Part shown: positions 1-8,605 of the stretch, in pieces | How the letters are laid out: the number at the start of each line of letters is the position of its first letter | Numbering within the stretch: position 1 is the first letter of the stretch | Assembly: GCF_009905605.1 (NCBI RefSeq) | Contig: NZ_JAAAKZ010000005.1 | Span: 248,001-312,000 of the forward strand | Reading direction: 5' to 3' | DNA from: Runella sp. CRIBMP | GTDB lineage: Bacteria; Bacteroidota; Bacteroidia; Cytophagales; Spirosomataceae | Length of the DNA stretch: 64,000 nucleotides | Notes under the pieces: model-generated | What the model was told of the DNA's origin: nothing | The model's input: only the letters and a program-made list of their open reading frames with translations | Database searches by the model: none | Position numbers and translations under genes: made by a program

Positions 1-2222
1 TAGTAGTAGTTTCGGGGGTTGGGTTAAAAAATCAAGAAATAGCGACATCTCTTCAAGAAAACGAATCAAAAACCCTAGATTTTACCGTAGAAGAGGAAAT
101 ATACACGCTCAAAGACGTTAAAGTCGCTGGTAGTAAAGGTGTAAGAGGCAACGAACATTTAGCTGAGGTGGATGGCTATACAATTAATGCTACAAAGAAG
201 AATGAGGTGATAAAACTTGACAACATCAATGCCAATTTAGCAATGAACAATAGCCGCCAGATTTTTAGCCGTACACCAGGCATCTCGGTATGGGAAAATG
301 ACGGCTCGGGTGTGCAGCTTGGGGTAGCATCACGGGGTTTGAGCCCTAATCGCTCTTGGGAGTTCAATACACGAATGAATGGTTACGACATTACTCCCGA
401 CCCAATGGGCTATCCCGAAGCTTATTATACCCCACCCATGGAGGTAGTTGACCGCATAGAAATCGTGCGGGGAGCTTCTTCACTTCAATACGGCTCTCAG
501 TTTGGGGGTTTGATGAACTTTGTGCTTCGTAAGCCAGATATTTCTACGCGTTTTACGGTTGAGTCGCAGAATACTACGGGCAGCAATGGGCTTTTCAGTA
601 CATTTAATTACATCGGTGGTACCGAGGGCCGTTTAAGTTATACGGCTTATTATCAGAAGCGTATGGGAAATGGCTGGCGTGAAAATAGTCGTTTTGATAC
701 CGATCATGCTCACCTTGAGTTGAGCTATGCAATATCAAACAAACTGAAGGTGGGCGTTGAAGCCACATATATGATGACCGAAATCCAGCAGGCGGGCGGT
801 TTGACTGATGCTCAGTTTGCCCAAGATTCTCGTCAGAGTTTACGTTCGAGAAATTGGTTCAGCACGCCCTGGTTTATTCCGAGTATAAACGCTGAGTATA
901 TTTTTAGTCCCAAAACTAAACTTAGTTTCAAAGCCTTTTCAACCATCGCAGAGCGTAATAGTGTGGGCAATGTTAGAGCCATTACTGAGGACGATAACTT
1001 AACTTCTCTTCGTCAAGTAGACCGAGATTTTTATACGACTTTCGGCTCGGAACTCAGGCTTTTGAGTGATTATAAATTTCTCGGTAAAGAAAATACATTG
1101 GCAACGGGCTTGCGTTACTTCCGTGGCCACATTGACCGTAAACAACAAGGAAGAGGCACCAGCAAAACAACGATGGATTTTGACCTTTCAGAAGGGGTCT
1201 ATCCGAGAGATTTAGATTTTACGAATACCAATCAAGCGGCTTTTGTGGAGAATATTTTCAGATTTAACAACAAATTTTTAATGACTTTGGGTGCTAGAGT
1301 AGAAAATATTACTTCTACAATGGAAGGCCAATTTGGTCTTACCAATGGCAACCCAACTTTGCTGAGCCCCATCACTCGTAATCGTAGTTTTATGATTTTT
1401 GGCGGTGGACTCGAGTACCATATTACCCCACAAACAGAGTTTTACTCAAACATTTCGCAGGCGTATCGCCCAGTTTTGATTTCAGACCTGACACCACCCG
1501 CTACTACAGATATTATTGATGAAAACTTAAAAGATGCTCGTGGGTATAATTTTGACTTTGGGTATCGCGGAAAAGTAGGCAATTATTTAAACTTTGATGT
1601 TGATTATTTCTACGTAAACTATGATAATCGCATAGGGACCATCACACAAACAAACGCAGAAAATCAACGTTATCAATTCCGTACAAATTTGGGCCGATCA
1701 GTGAGTCAAGGTTTTGAGGGATATGTAGAGTTTGACCCCGTAACTGCATTCTTTAAAAAATCTAAAATAGGTTATGTAAGCGTGTTTGCTTCGGTAGCTT
1801 ACATTGATGCAACCTACCGTGATTTTAAAACTACTTCGGTGGTCAATGGGCAGGTAGTAGAAGGAAATCTTTCAGGAAAAAGGGTAGAAAACGCCCCCCG
1901 AAAAATCAACCGTTTTGGCGTGACATACAACAAAAAAGGATTTTCGGCAACTTGGCAATTGAGCGATATTGGAAAGGCTTACGCCGATGCCTCCAATACG
2001 GAAGCAGCCAATTCTGCCGCTACTACGGGAGTGATTCCCGCTTATACGGTACAAGATCTTTCGGCAAGTTTCAAATTTTTGAAACACTATAACCTAAAAG
2101 CTGGGGTGAATAACCTAACTGACAAGCGCTACTTTACCCGACGCGCGGGTGGCTACCCAGGCCCAGGCTTAATGCCTGCCGACGGTCGTACGTTCTATGT
2201 TTCGGCAGGAGTTAAGTTTTAA
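1..2222 (+). CDS. TonB-dependent outer membrane receptor, FecA-like (5' end outside window)
   Basis: Outer membrane active transporter, probably for a ferric chelate or other metal complex. The reading frame is open from base 3, so the true start lies upstream; a GTG at 168 is internal. The first visible residues look like the end of a carboxypeptidase-regulatory-like domain (acidic strand, then YTLKDVKVAGSKG). A plug domain follows (SRQIFSRTPGISVWEND, later EIVRGASSLQYGSQFGG), then a beta-barrel ending in a C-terminal Phe (YVSAGVKF). The plug resembles ferric-citrate receptor FecA-type proteins; the substrate is inferred only from that resemblance. A 13-bp inverted repeat follows the stop, and a Crp/Fnr regulator lies 270 bp downstream on the same strand. 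Confidence 0.93.
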   Translation, partial: VVVSGVGLKNQEIATSLQENESKTLDFTVEEEIYTLKDVKVAGSKGVRGNEHLAEVDGYTINATKKNEVIKLDNINANLAMNNSRQIFSRTPGISVWENDGSGVQLGVASRGLSPNRSWEFNTRMNGYDITPDPMGYPEAYYTPPMEVVDRIEIVRGASSLQYGSQFGGLMNFVLRKPDISTRFTVESQNTTGSNGLFSTFNYIGGTEGRLSYTAYYQKRMGNGWRENSRFDTDHAHLELSYAISNKLKVGVEATYMMTEIQQAGGLTDAQFAQDSRQSLRSRNWFSTPWFIPSINAEYIFSPKTKLSFKAFSTIAERNSVGNVRAITEDDNLTSLRQVDRDFYTTFGSELRLLSDYKFLGKENTLATGLRYFRGHIDRKQQGRGTSKTTMDFDLSEGVYPRDLDFTNTNQAAFVENIFRFNNKFLMTLGARVENITSTMEGQFGLTNGNPTLLSPITRNRSFMIFGGGLEYHITPQTEFYSNISQAYRPVLISDLTPPATTDIIDENLKDARGYNFDFGYRGKVGNYLNFDVDYFYVNYDNRIGTITQTNAENQRYQFRTNLGRSVSQGFEGYVEFDPVTAFFKKSKIGYVSVFASVAYIDATYRDFKTTSVVNGQVVEGNLSGKRVENAPRKINRFGVTYNKKGFSATWQLSDIGKAYADASNTEAANSAATTGVIPAYTVQDLSASFKFLKHYNLKAGVNNLTDKRYFTRRAGGYPGPGLMPADGRTFYVSAGVKF

Positions 2223-2230
2223 TTGAATGA

Positions 2231-2270
2231 TACTTCTTTGGGTTTTGTGGTTTCAAGACCCAAAGAAGTA
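2231..2270 (+). terminator. Hairpin after TonB receptor gene
   Basis: Perfect 13-bp inverted repeat, TACTTCTTTGGGT (2231-2243) and ACCCAAAGAAGTA (2258-2270), with a 14-nt loop, 9 bases after the receptor stop codon. No clear T-run follows, so it may be a weak terminator or an mRNA 3'-end stabiliser. Confidence 0.55.
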
Positions 2271-2425
2271 CCCGAATTTATGGAGGTGATAGCTTATCAA
2301 AAACTGCAAAACGTAAATCTTAAGGATTGTGTTTTCCAAAATAAACCGACTTCCTGATTGTTTGAGTGCCAACTTCTCCATCACAGAAATTAATAAGACC
2401 GAAGTAGCGTCTAAGGGACAAACAC

Positions 2426-2437
2426 TGACATAAGTCA
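2426..2437. promoter_or_regulatory. Candidate Crp/Fnr-type operator TGACATAAGTCA
   Basis: Dyad with TGAC and GTCA half sites separated by 4 bases, 57 bases upstream of the Crp/Fnr gene. The half sites resemble those bound by Fnr/HcpR-type regulators, so autoregulation is possible. Binding is inferred from pattern only. Confidence 0.3.
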
Positions 2438-2441
2438 TAGC

Positions 2442-2454
2442 TATACTTAGTATA
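2442..2454. promoter_or_regulatory. Palindrome TATACTTAGTATA upstream of Crp/Fnr gene
   Basis: Perfect odd-length palindrome centred on T2448, 40 bases before the regulator start. Its 11-base core ATACTTAGTAT recurs at 3279-3289 in front of the cytochrome c/nosZ genes, suggesting a shared operator. Confidence 0.4.
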
Positions 2455-2493
2455 TATACTCATTTTTCGTAAAATATACTACTCGATATCGTT

Positions 2494-3090
2494 ATGATAG
2501 TGATTCCGTCTTCTCTACTTCAGCAATATGGTGCTTCACTTAATCGCTTTGCAAAAGGCGAATACGTATTTCACGAAAGTTGGCCCGCTCATTTCTATTT
2601 TCAAGTAGAGGAAGGCAGTGTTAAACTGTTTAATGCGGGAGAAAACAATGATTATATCCAAGGGTTATTTTCGCACGGTGAAAGTTTTGGCGAACCTCCC
2701 CTAATCGCGGGCTTCTGCTACCCAGCCAATGCCAAAGCCATCACAAATTGTAAAATTTGGGTACTTAAAAAAGCTGATTATTTAAGGTTATTGCGCGACA
2801 ACCCCGGGGTTCATTTTGAATTCACTAAAATGCTAGCCATCAGGCTTTTTCACAAGACCAAGCTACTCAACGCCATGAATACCCAAAATCCTGAAAAAAG
2901 GATTTTGACCATCATTGATTATTTCAAGGATAAAGCCCCCCGGGCTACCCCGTGCTATGAAGTCCCTTTTACCCGACAGGCCATTGCCGATATGACAGGT
3001 TTGAGGGTAGAGACTGTTATAAAAAAAGTATTACGTCTAGCAGCTCTAGGTGAACTAGAGCTTTTGGACCATAAGATAGTACGCCACTAA
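2494..3090 (+). CDS. Crp/Fnr family transcriptional regulator
   Basis: Cytoplasmic DNA-binding regulator of 198 residues, a normal length for the family. Residues about 15-115 form the cyclic-nucleotide-binding-like beta-barrel (FHESWPAHFYFQVEEGSVKLF). A long dimerisation helix follows, and a winged helix-turn-helix at about 150-195 contains RQAIADMTGLRVETVIKKV, the typical Fnr/Crp recognition helix pattern. No N-terminal Cys cluster for a 4Fe-4S centre is present, so it is not a classical Fnr oxygen sensor; a haem or other ligand is possible. It lies directly upstream of the nos genes and a palindrome in its promoter is repeated before them, so control of N2O respiration is a reasonable inference. 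Confidence 0.92.
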   Translation: MIVIPSSLLQQYGASLNRFAKGEYVFHESWPAHFYFQVEEGSVKLFNAGENNDYIQGLFSHGESFGEPPLIAGFCYPANAKAITNCKIWVLKKADYLRLLRDNPGVHFEFTKMLAIRLFHKTKLLNAMNTQNPEKRILTIIDYFKDKAPRATPCYEVPFTRQAIADMTGLRVETVIKKVLRLAALGELELLDHKIVRH

Positions 3091-3114
3091 AAAAAACGAT
3101 ATTCGTCACTTTTG

Positions 3115-3137
3115 AAGCCCCAATTGGGGCTTTTTTT
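3115..3137 (+). terminator. Rho-independent terminator of Crp/Fnr gene
   Basis: Self-complementary AAGCCCCAATTGGGGCTT followed by a T-run, 24 bases after the stop codon. Stem of seven mostly G-C pairs with an AATT loop. Confidence 0.9.
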
Positions 3138-3170
3138 ATACATAAGTAAATGTGCAAAATTAATTTATAC

Positions 3171-3248
3171 TTCACGCAGAGCCGCTAAGCCGCTAAGTTT
3201 TAAATAATCAACCTTTTTACTCTTTGCGCCACTACGACTTTGCGTGAA
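3171..3248. repeat. Dispersed inverted repeat with TTCACGCA / TGCGTGAA ends
   Basis: Arms TTCACGCA (3171-3178) and TGCGTGAA (3241-3248) enclose CGCTAAG-type repeats and CTTTGCGCC. Elements of the style CGCAGAG.CGCTAAG...CTTTGCG are common intergenic dispersed sequences in Bacteroidota and other bacteria. A related ACGCAAAGGCG hairpin occurs at 58035-58079. Confidence 0.55.
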
Positions 3249-3276
3249 TAAATTTGCTTAATTATTTATTGAGTAA

Positions 3277-3291
3277 AAATACTTAGTATTT
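3277..3291. promoter_or_regulatory. Palindrome AAATACTTAGTATTT upstream of the nos genes
   Basis: Perfect 15-base palindrome centred on T3284, 136 bases before the cytochrome c start. Shares the 11-base core ATACTTAGTAT with 2443-2453 upstream of the Crp/Fnr gene. Candidate operator for that regulator or for a common upstream regulator. Confidence 0.4.
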
Positions 3292-3427
3292 ATAACTAAT
3301 TTTTACTGCTCAAAGTCTGCTATTCTTTATGACCGAAACCATAAGAATCGGGGTAGGTCGGGTCGTAGGTTTGTAAAACCAAAAGGCTACTAAGCCATTG
3401 TTTTCAAATCTAAAATCAACTATAAAG

Positions 3428-3895
3428 ATGAAACCTATTTCCATTCAGTTCCTGCTGCTCCTGACCACCCTGATCTGGTATGGCTGTTCGGGCAAGGGAG
3501 CCGAACAACGTGCCGAAGCCCCCGAAGTTGACTCAACGGCCATTCTGGACCAGCCCGAAACCCACGGCACCGAAGTCAAAGAGGTAAAGCTTACCAACCC
3601 GCTCGACCAAACAATGATCAAAGTGGGCAGTGATATCTACGACCTCAAATGCTCATCGTGCCACAAACTCACCGAAGACCGCATTGTAGGCCCTGGCTGG
3701 GCTGGAGTTACAAAAAAACGTAAACCCGAGTGGATTATCAACATGATTACCAACGTAGACATGATGCTCGCCGAAGACGCCGAAGCCCAAAAACTCCTAG
3801 AGCAATGCCTCGTGCGGATGCCCAACCAAAACATCACCCCCGAAGAAGCCCGCAGCATCATTGAATTTATGCGCAAAAACGACGGGGAAAAGTGA
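3428..3895 (+). CDS. Cytochrome c lipoprotein, probable electron donor to NosZ
   Basis: Periplasmic, membrane-anchored mono-haem cytochrome c of 155 residues. The start is the ATG at 3428: it gives a lipoprotein signal peptide (MKPISIQFLLLL..., lipobox ending at the Cys of WYGCSG), whereas the upstream TTG at 3398 would bury it. The haem site is C75-S-S-C78-H79 (CSSCHK), and RMPNQ near residue 128 supplies a likely axial Met. A charged linker of about 45 residues separates lipid anchor and haem domain. It lies 110 bp upstream of nosZ, as small cytochromes commonly do in clade II nos clusters, so delivering electrons to NosZ is a fair inference. Confidence 0.88.
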   Translation: MKPISIQFLLLLTTLIWYGCSGKGAEQRAEAPEVDSTAILDQPETHGTEVKEVKLTNPLDQTMIKVGSDIYDLKCSSCHKLTEDRIVGPGWAGVTKKRKPEWIINMITNVDMMLAEDAEAQKLLEQCLVRMPNQNITPEEARSIIEFMRKNDGEK

Positions 3896-3940
3896 GTTTG
3901 CAGTTTGTAGTAAGCAGTTTGCAGTAATTCAGGATAGGGT

Positions 3941-3973
3941 CAGACGGGGTCGCCCAGACGGGGTCGCCCAGAC
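3941..3973. repeat. Short tandem repeat, 14-bp unit
   Basis: Two exact copies of CAGACGGGGTCGCC (3941-3954, 3955-3968) plus a partial third (CAGAC) between the cytochrome gene and nosZ. A duplicated CAGTTTG-type motif lies just before it. It may be slippage debris in the spacer. Confidence 0.7.
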
Positions 3974-4005
3974 CGAAAATATAAACATCAAAAACAAATA
4001 ACTCA

Positions 4006-6009
4006 ATGAAAATCATTAATATCAGCAGTATCGCTTTGGCGGTGCTGGCAGGGGGCTTTTTTGCCTGCAAACCCGACAATGCTGGCAAATCTGGCGGCTC
4101 CGAGCTCGCTGGTGACGCCGCCCAAAAAGTATACGTGGCCCCCGGCAAGCACGATGAATTCTACAACATCGTATCGGGAGGGTTCAACGGACAGCTTTCG
4201 GTCGTAGGTTTACCTTCGGGCCGGGTATTGCGCATTATTCCTGTTTTCTCCCAATTTGCCGAAAATGGCTGGGGGTACAGCGAAGAAACCAAACCCATGC
4301 TTAATACCTCACACGGATTTGTACCTTGGGATGACTCTCACCACGTGGCACTTTCGACCACCAACGGTGAACACGACGGCAAGTGGGCATTTATCAACGG
4401 CAACAATACGCCGCGCATTGCCCGCGTCAGCCTTTCTACTTTTCGTACCGACGAAATCATCGAAATTCCCAACTCGGGCGGCAATCACTCCTCGCCGTTT
4501 ATCACCGCCAACTCCGAATACGCCGTGGCTGGAACGCGCTTTTCGGTGCCCCCCGATGCCAACGCCGACGTATCTATCAATAGTTTCAAACAAAACTTCA
4601 AAGGCTATATCAGCTTTGTCAGCATCGACAAAACCACGGGGCGTATGGCTATTAAGTTTCAATTGAAAACCCCAGGCGTAAGTTTTGACTTGGCCCGCGC
4701 CGGAAAAGGCAAATCCGACGGTTGGTTTTTCTTCTCGTGCTACAACACTGAACAAGCCAATTCTTTGCTGGAAGTAAATGCTTCGCAAAAAGACAAAGAC
4801 TTTATTTTGGCCGTCAATTGGAAAAAAGCCGAACAGTATTTAGCCCAAGGCAAAGGCAAGAAAGAAGCCGCGAAGTTTGCGCACAACGTTTACGACGAAA
4901 AAACGCACTCCGCTACTTCGACAATCATCAACGAAGTAATGACACTCGACCCCAAAGAGTGCCCAGACATGCTGTACTTTATGCCTTGTCCTAAGTCTCC
5001 GCACGGCTGCGACGTTGACCCAACGGGTAGCTACATTGTAGGCTCGGGCAAATTGGCCGCCGTCATTCCCGTATTTTCTTTTGATAAAATCCAACAAGCG
5101 ATTGCCGCAAAAACATTTGACGGTAGTTTTGACGGAATTCCCGTGTTGAAATACGAAGCTGTGTTGCACGGAGAAGTGAAAAAACCAGGTTTAGGGCCAC
5201 TGCACACCGAATTTGACGGACAAGGAAATGCCATTACCTCCTTCTTTGTTTCGTCGGAATTGGTAAAATGGAACCTTCAATCGCTCGAAGTACTCGACCG
5301 CGTGCCCACCTACTATTCGGTAGGCCACCTCTCGATTCCGGGCGGACCCACCTCCAAGCCACACGGAAAATACGTGATAGCGTACAACAAAATCACCAAA
5401 GACCGCTACCTGCCTACGGGCCCTGAATTGACTCAATCGGCGCAGTTGTACGATATTTCGGGTGAAAAAATGAAGCTATTGCTTGACTTCCCCACCATTG
5501 GTGAGCCACACTACGCCGAAGCTATCCCCGCCTCTTTGGTCGAAAAGAACTCACGAAAGATTTTCAAATTGGAAGAAAATAACCACCCTTACGTAGCTAA
5601 AGGAGAAAAAGAAGCCAAAGTGGTACGTAAAGGAAATGAGGTACACGTGTACATGACCTCCATTCGGTCGCACTTTACACCCGATAATATCGAAGGCGTA
5701 AAAATGGGCGACGACGTTTATTTTCACGTCACCAACTTAGAGCAAGATTGGGACGTACCCCACGGATTTGCGGTACGCGGGGCTAACAATGCCGAAATTC
5801 TCATCATGCCGGGCGAAACTTGTACCCTCAAATGGAAACCTTCCAGAGTAGGTGTTACGCCAATCTACTGCACCGACTTCTGCTCGGCACTCCACCAAGA
5901 AATGCAGGGATACGTGCGCGTATCACCCGCTGGTAGCAAAATCCCACTCTCGTGGGGAACGGGCAAAAACCCAACAGCTGAAGCAGAACAGAAAGTAGCA
6001 AAACGCTAA
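4006..6009 (+). CDS. nosZ: Nitrous oxide reductase, clade II (Sec/lipoprotein type)
   Basis: Reduces N2O to N2 in the periplasm, the last step of denitrification. The protein has 667 residues. It starts with a Sec-type, probably lipoprotein, signal (Cys at about residue 21) rather than a twin-arginine signal, which marks clade II. The beta-propeller carries the CuZ histidine motifs (DDSHHVAL, GGNHSSPF, SPHGCDVD, LHTEFDG, GHLSIPGG, KPHGKYV). The C-terminal cupredoxin domain carries the CuA site: H586 (VPHGF) and C622-x3-C626-x3-H630-x2-M633 (CTDFCSALHQEM). All expected copper ligands are visible, so the enzyme should be functional. No nosR or nosX is present, as expected for this clade. Confidence 0.97.
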   Translation: MKIINISSIALAVLAGGFFACKPDNAGKSGGSELAGDAAQKVYVAPGKHDEFYNIVSGGFNGQLSVVGLPSGRVLRIIPVFSQFAENGWGYSEETKPMLNTSHGFVPWDDSHHVALSTTNGEHDGKWAFINGNNTPRIARVSLSTFRTDEIIEIPNSGGNHSSPFITANSEYAVAGTRFSVPPDANADVSINSFKQNFKGYISFVSIDKTTGRMAIKFQLKTPGVSFDLARAGKGKSDGWFFFSCYNTEQANSLLEVNASQKDKDFILAVNWKKAEQYLAQGKGKKEAAKFAHNVYDEKTHSATSTIINEVMTLDPKECPDMLYFMPCPKSPHGCDVDPTGSYIVGSGKLAAVIPVFSFDKIQQAIAAKTFDGSFDGIPVLKYEAVLHGEVKKPGLGPLHTEFDGQGNAITSFFVSSELVKWNLQSLEVLDRVPTYYSVGHLSIPGGPTSKPHGKYVIAYNKITKDRYLPTGPELTQSAQLYDISGEKMKLLLDFPTIGEPHYAEAIPASLVEKNSRKIFKLEENNHPYVAKGEKEAKVVRKGNEVHVYMTSIRSHFTPDNIEGVKMGDDVYFHVTNLEQDWDVPHGFAVRGANNAEILIMPGETCTLKWKPSRVGVTPIYCTDFCSALHQEMQGYVRVSPAGSKIPLSWGTGKNPTAEAEQKVAKR

Positions 6010-6065
6010 AAAATAGTTGCGTCAGGGTGGCATTCTCGACCCTGACGCAATTAAAACACACTTCG

Positions 6066-7100
6066 ATGAAACCAATCCACAACATCTCAAGGGCCAGCAT
6101 AGCGGTAGCTTCGTTGGCATTGATTGCAACCTATTTCGTTCCGCTTTGGCGCATTGATCTATGGGCACCGCAGTATCCTGAAGGCTTAGTTATGAAAATT
6201 TGGCTCTCCAAATTATCGGGCGATGTAGAAATCATCAACGGACTGAACCACTACATCGGTATGGCCCACATCAAGGAAGAAATGTTTCCTGAATTTAAGA
6301 TATTGCCTTATGCCGTAGGCTTTTACATCGTCTTCGGGCTGCTCACTGCTTTGCTAAAAAATCGAAAAATGCTGGTCAGTTACTTCGTATTGATTGTATT
6401 GGCGGGCGTTGTGGCGCTGTATGATTTCTGGAAATGGGGCTACGAATACGGCCATAACCTCAGCGACGACGCACCCATCAAAGTACCCGGCATGGCGTAT
6501 CAGCCACCACTTATCGGCTATAAAGAATTACTCAATTTTGGGGCATATTCGATGCCCGACGTGGGCGGATGGGTGTTTGTGGCGCTGGGTGTAGTAGTTG
6601 TTATGGCCCTTATCTACGAATTCTATTTTTCAGAAAAAATATTCGTCAAAAAAACGGTCATAAAACCAGCCATTCTTTGGGCCATCATCGGTTTGGGTAC
6701 GATTTCACAAAGTTGTACCCAAGCAACCGAGCCGATTCGCTACGGAAAAGACGCTTGCGAGTTTTGCAAAATGACCATCGTAGACAAGCGATACGCCGCC
6801 GAAATCGTCACCGACAAGGGCAAGACCTTTAAATTTGACGACTTAAGTTGCATGGTAAAGTACATGAAAATCAACAAATTAGACGAATCAACGCTCGCTT
6901 TTTTGGTGGTCAATGATTACAACGCTCCCGGCGAATTGATTGACGTAAAAACGGCGGTTTTTCTAAGCAGCAAAGATTTTCGTAGCCCGATGCGCGGCGA
7001 TGTGGCGGCATTCAGCCCCAAATCCTTCGCTACTGCCAACAAGGCCGAGTTTGCTCAAGCAAAAATGCTGACTTGGAAAGAAGTAGTTGCCATTTTTTAA
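6066..7100 (+). CDS. nosL: Polytopic membrane protein fused to NosL copper chaperone
   Basis: A 344-residue protein in two parts. Residues 1 to about 200 have four predicted membrane helices and resemble no domain I can name with certainty. Near residues 205-220 a further hydrophobic stretch ends in TISQSC, looking like an internal lipoprotein signal. The rest is NosL: DACEFCKMTIVDKRYA, with C231 and C234 and the following Met as Cu(I) ligands, then FKFDDLSCMVKYM. NosL delivers copper for CuZ assembly of NosZ. The ATG at 6066 is preferred to an upstream in-frame candidate at 6027 because it opens directly into the first membrane helix. The N-terminal half may match the polytopic NosB found next to nosZ in other clade II clusters; this is inference. 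Confidence 0.85.
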   Translation: MKPIHNISRASIAVASLALIATYFVPLWRIDLWAPQYPEGLVMKIWLSKLSGDVEIINGLNHYIGMAHIKEEMFPEFKILPYAVGFYIVFGLLTALLKNRKMLVSYFVLIVLAGVVALYDFWKWGYEYGHNLSDDAPIKVPGMAYQPPLIGYKELLNFGAYSMPDVGGWVFVALGVVVVMALIYEFYFSEKIFVKKTVIKPAILWAIIGLGTISQSCTQATEPIRYGKDACEFCKMTIVDKRYAAEIVTDKGKTFKFDDLSCMVKYMKINKLDESTLAFLVVNDYNAPGELIDVKTAVFLSSKDFRSPMRGDVAAFSPKSFATANKAEFAQAKMLTWKEVVAIF

Positions 7101-7167
7101 GCCACAAAATAGGGTACTCACAAACGATTCCAACCATGAGCGTACTGTTTCATTCTCTTCTCTTAGA

Positions 7168-7264
7168 TCACAGAGTTTCACCGAGTTTTACACGGAGTCA
7201 CAAGAAGTATCCTCAACATTTCTCTGTGCAAAGCTGTGGTTTTAAAACTCCGCGCAAAGCTGTG
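7168..7264. repeat. Dispersed CACAGAG...CTGTG repeat at the nosD 5' end
   Basis: Purine/pyrimidine-rich element with repeated CACAGAGTTTCAC / CGGAGTCAC motifs and, 3', CTCTGTGCAAAGCTGTG and CGCGCAAAGCTGTG, forming an imperfect inverted repeat. It is of the type scattered between genes in many Bacteroidota. It runs into the likely start of nosD and keeps an open reading frame. Confidence 0.5.
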
Positions 7265-8533
7265 TCAGAAAACGGATACGCTCCTGCTTTTTCGTTCCTT
7301 CTTTTTGTTTGCTTAAACGCTACTTTCTTTCTAACGAGTTTCTCCGCGCAAGCCCGTACTTGGAAAATCAGTCCTACTCAAAATTTCAAACGAGCCGTTG
7401 AACAAGCCCTTCCCTACGATACACTTCTGATTCATAAGGGTTTATACCGCATCAATAACATCATCATTGACAAACCTCTAACCCTTATCGGTCAAAACTT
7501 TCCCGTACTCGACGGGCAGTTTAAGAATGAGATTTTTACCATTACCGCCAATGACGTTACCATCCAAGGACTCCATTTTGAAAACGTAGGCATGACGAGC
7601 ATGATTGACTGGGCAGCCATTAAAGTACTGGAATCCAGACATGTACGCATCATCGGCAATCGCGTCAGAAACAGTTACTTCGGCATTTATCTCTCGGCCT
7701 CCGACCATTGTTTGGTGCAAGAAAACGACGTGCGCGGCAATCCCAAAGAAGAGCAAAATACTGGAAACGGCATCCACGCCTGGAAATGCGACAGCATTCG
7801 GGTTGAAAACAACCGAGTAGCGGGCCACCGCGACGGAATCTATTTTGAGTTTGTGACCAATTCTATCATCCAACGCAATTTTAGCCATCAAAACATTCGA
7901 TATGGCCTACACTTTATGTTTTCGCATAAAAACGGCTATTTCTACAACACCTTTCGCCAAAACGGAGCAGGGGTCGCCGTCATGTACACAAAGTTTGTGA
8001 CCATGAAGCACAACATTTTTGAGCAAAATTGGGGGGGCGCAGCCTACGGGCTATTGTTGAAAGACATCTCCGACAGCCACATTGAGCAAAATACATTCAA
8101 CATCAACACCATCGGCGTATACATGGAAGGATGTAGTCGCTCGGTGTTTTCCCATAATCAATTCATCAAAAACGGCTACGCCATTCGGGTTCAGGCCAAT
8201 TGCGACGACAATACGTTGGTTTACAACAACTTCAAAGGAAATACCTTCGATGTAGCCACCAACGGCAATGTGGTTTTAACCAAAGTAGCCCATAACTATT
8301 GGGATAAATACGAAGGCTACGACCTCAACCGGGACGGCATTGGCGATGTGCCCTTCCGCCCCGTGAGTCTCTACGCAAGCGTGATTGAGCGCATACCACA
8401 AGCCATGATGCTGCTCCGAAGTTTTACCGTGACGCTGTTGGACCGCATCGAAAAAATCATCCCGAGCATCACCCCCGAAAGCATGAAAGATGAATCACCC
8501 ATGATGAAACCGATTGTTTATCGGAAAAAGTAA
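7262..8533 (+). CDS. nosD: NosD, periplasmic copper-insertion beta-helix protein
   Basis: Helps assemble the CuZ centre of NosZ together with the NosFY ABC transporter. The mature protein is a right-handed parallel beta-helix built of carbohydrate-binding/sugar-hydrolase-type repeats, visible as recurring N-x-I, G-I-Y/H and NxF turns (IIDKPLTLIGQNFPVLDG, GIYLSASDHCLVQEND, NRDGIGDVPF near the C-terminus). The GTG at 7262 is chosen because it gives a signal peptide (FSFLLFV...FSAQA) and 423 residues, near the usual NosD length. The frame is open further upstream to 7073, with an ATG at 7136, but those extra residues are translated from a dispersed repeat. The true start is uncertain. Confidence 0.88.
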   Translation: MSENGYAPAFSFLLFVCLNATFFLTSFSAQARTWKISPTQNFKRAVEQALPYDTLLIHKGLYRINNIIIDKPLTLIGQNFPVLDGQFKNEIFTITANDVTIQGLHFENVGMTSMIDWAAIKVLESRHVRIIGNRVRNSYFGIYLSASDHCLVQENDVRGNPKEEQNTGNGIHAWKCDSIRVENNRVAGHRDGIYFEFVTNSIIQRNFSHQNIRYGLHFMFSHKNGYFYNTFRQNGAGVAVMYTKFVTMKHNIFEQNWGGAAYGLLLKDISDSHIEQNTFNINTIGVYMEGCSRSVFSHNQFIKNGYAIRVQANCDDNTLVYNNFKGNTFDVATNGNVVLTKVAHNYWDKYEGYDLNRDGIGDVPFRPVSLYASVIERIPQAMMLLRSFTVTLLDRIEKIIPSITPESMKDESPMMKPIVYRKK

Positions 8534-8605
8534 AGCGGAGAACGTATTTCTCAAACAAACACCTGAAAAACAACACCTTAAACCATATCTCAAGCATCCC
8601 TTCCC

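Larger units (their letters stand above)
3091..3427. other. Intergenic region with terminator, dispersed repeat and palindrome
   Basis: This 337-bp gap has no credible gene. It holds the terminator of the Crp/Fnr gene (3115-3137), a dispersed inverted-repeat element (3171-3248), and the ATACTTAGTAT palindrome (3277-3291). The nos promoter should lie between the palindrome and 3428; no exact TAnnTTTG element was recognised there. Confidence 0.7.

Noticed and set aside
2253-2438. 61-residue minus-strand frame between the TonB receptor and the Crp/Fnr gene
   Set aside because: Overlaps the terminator hairpin and the candidate operators, has no recognisable domain, and is short.
6569-6832. Alternative plus-strand frame within the NosL fusion gene
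   Set aside because: Overlaps a well-supported gene in another frame and shows no protein-like conservation.
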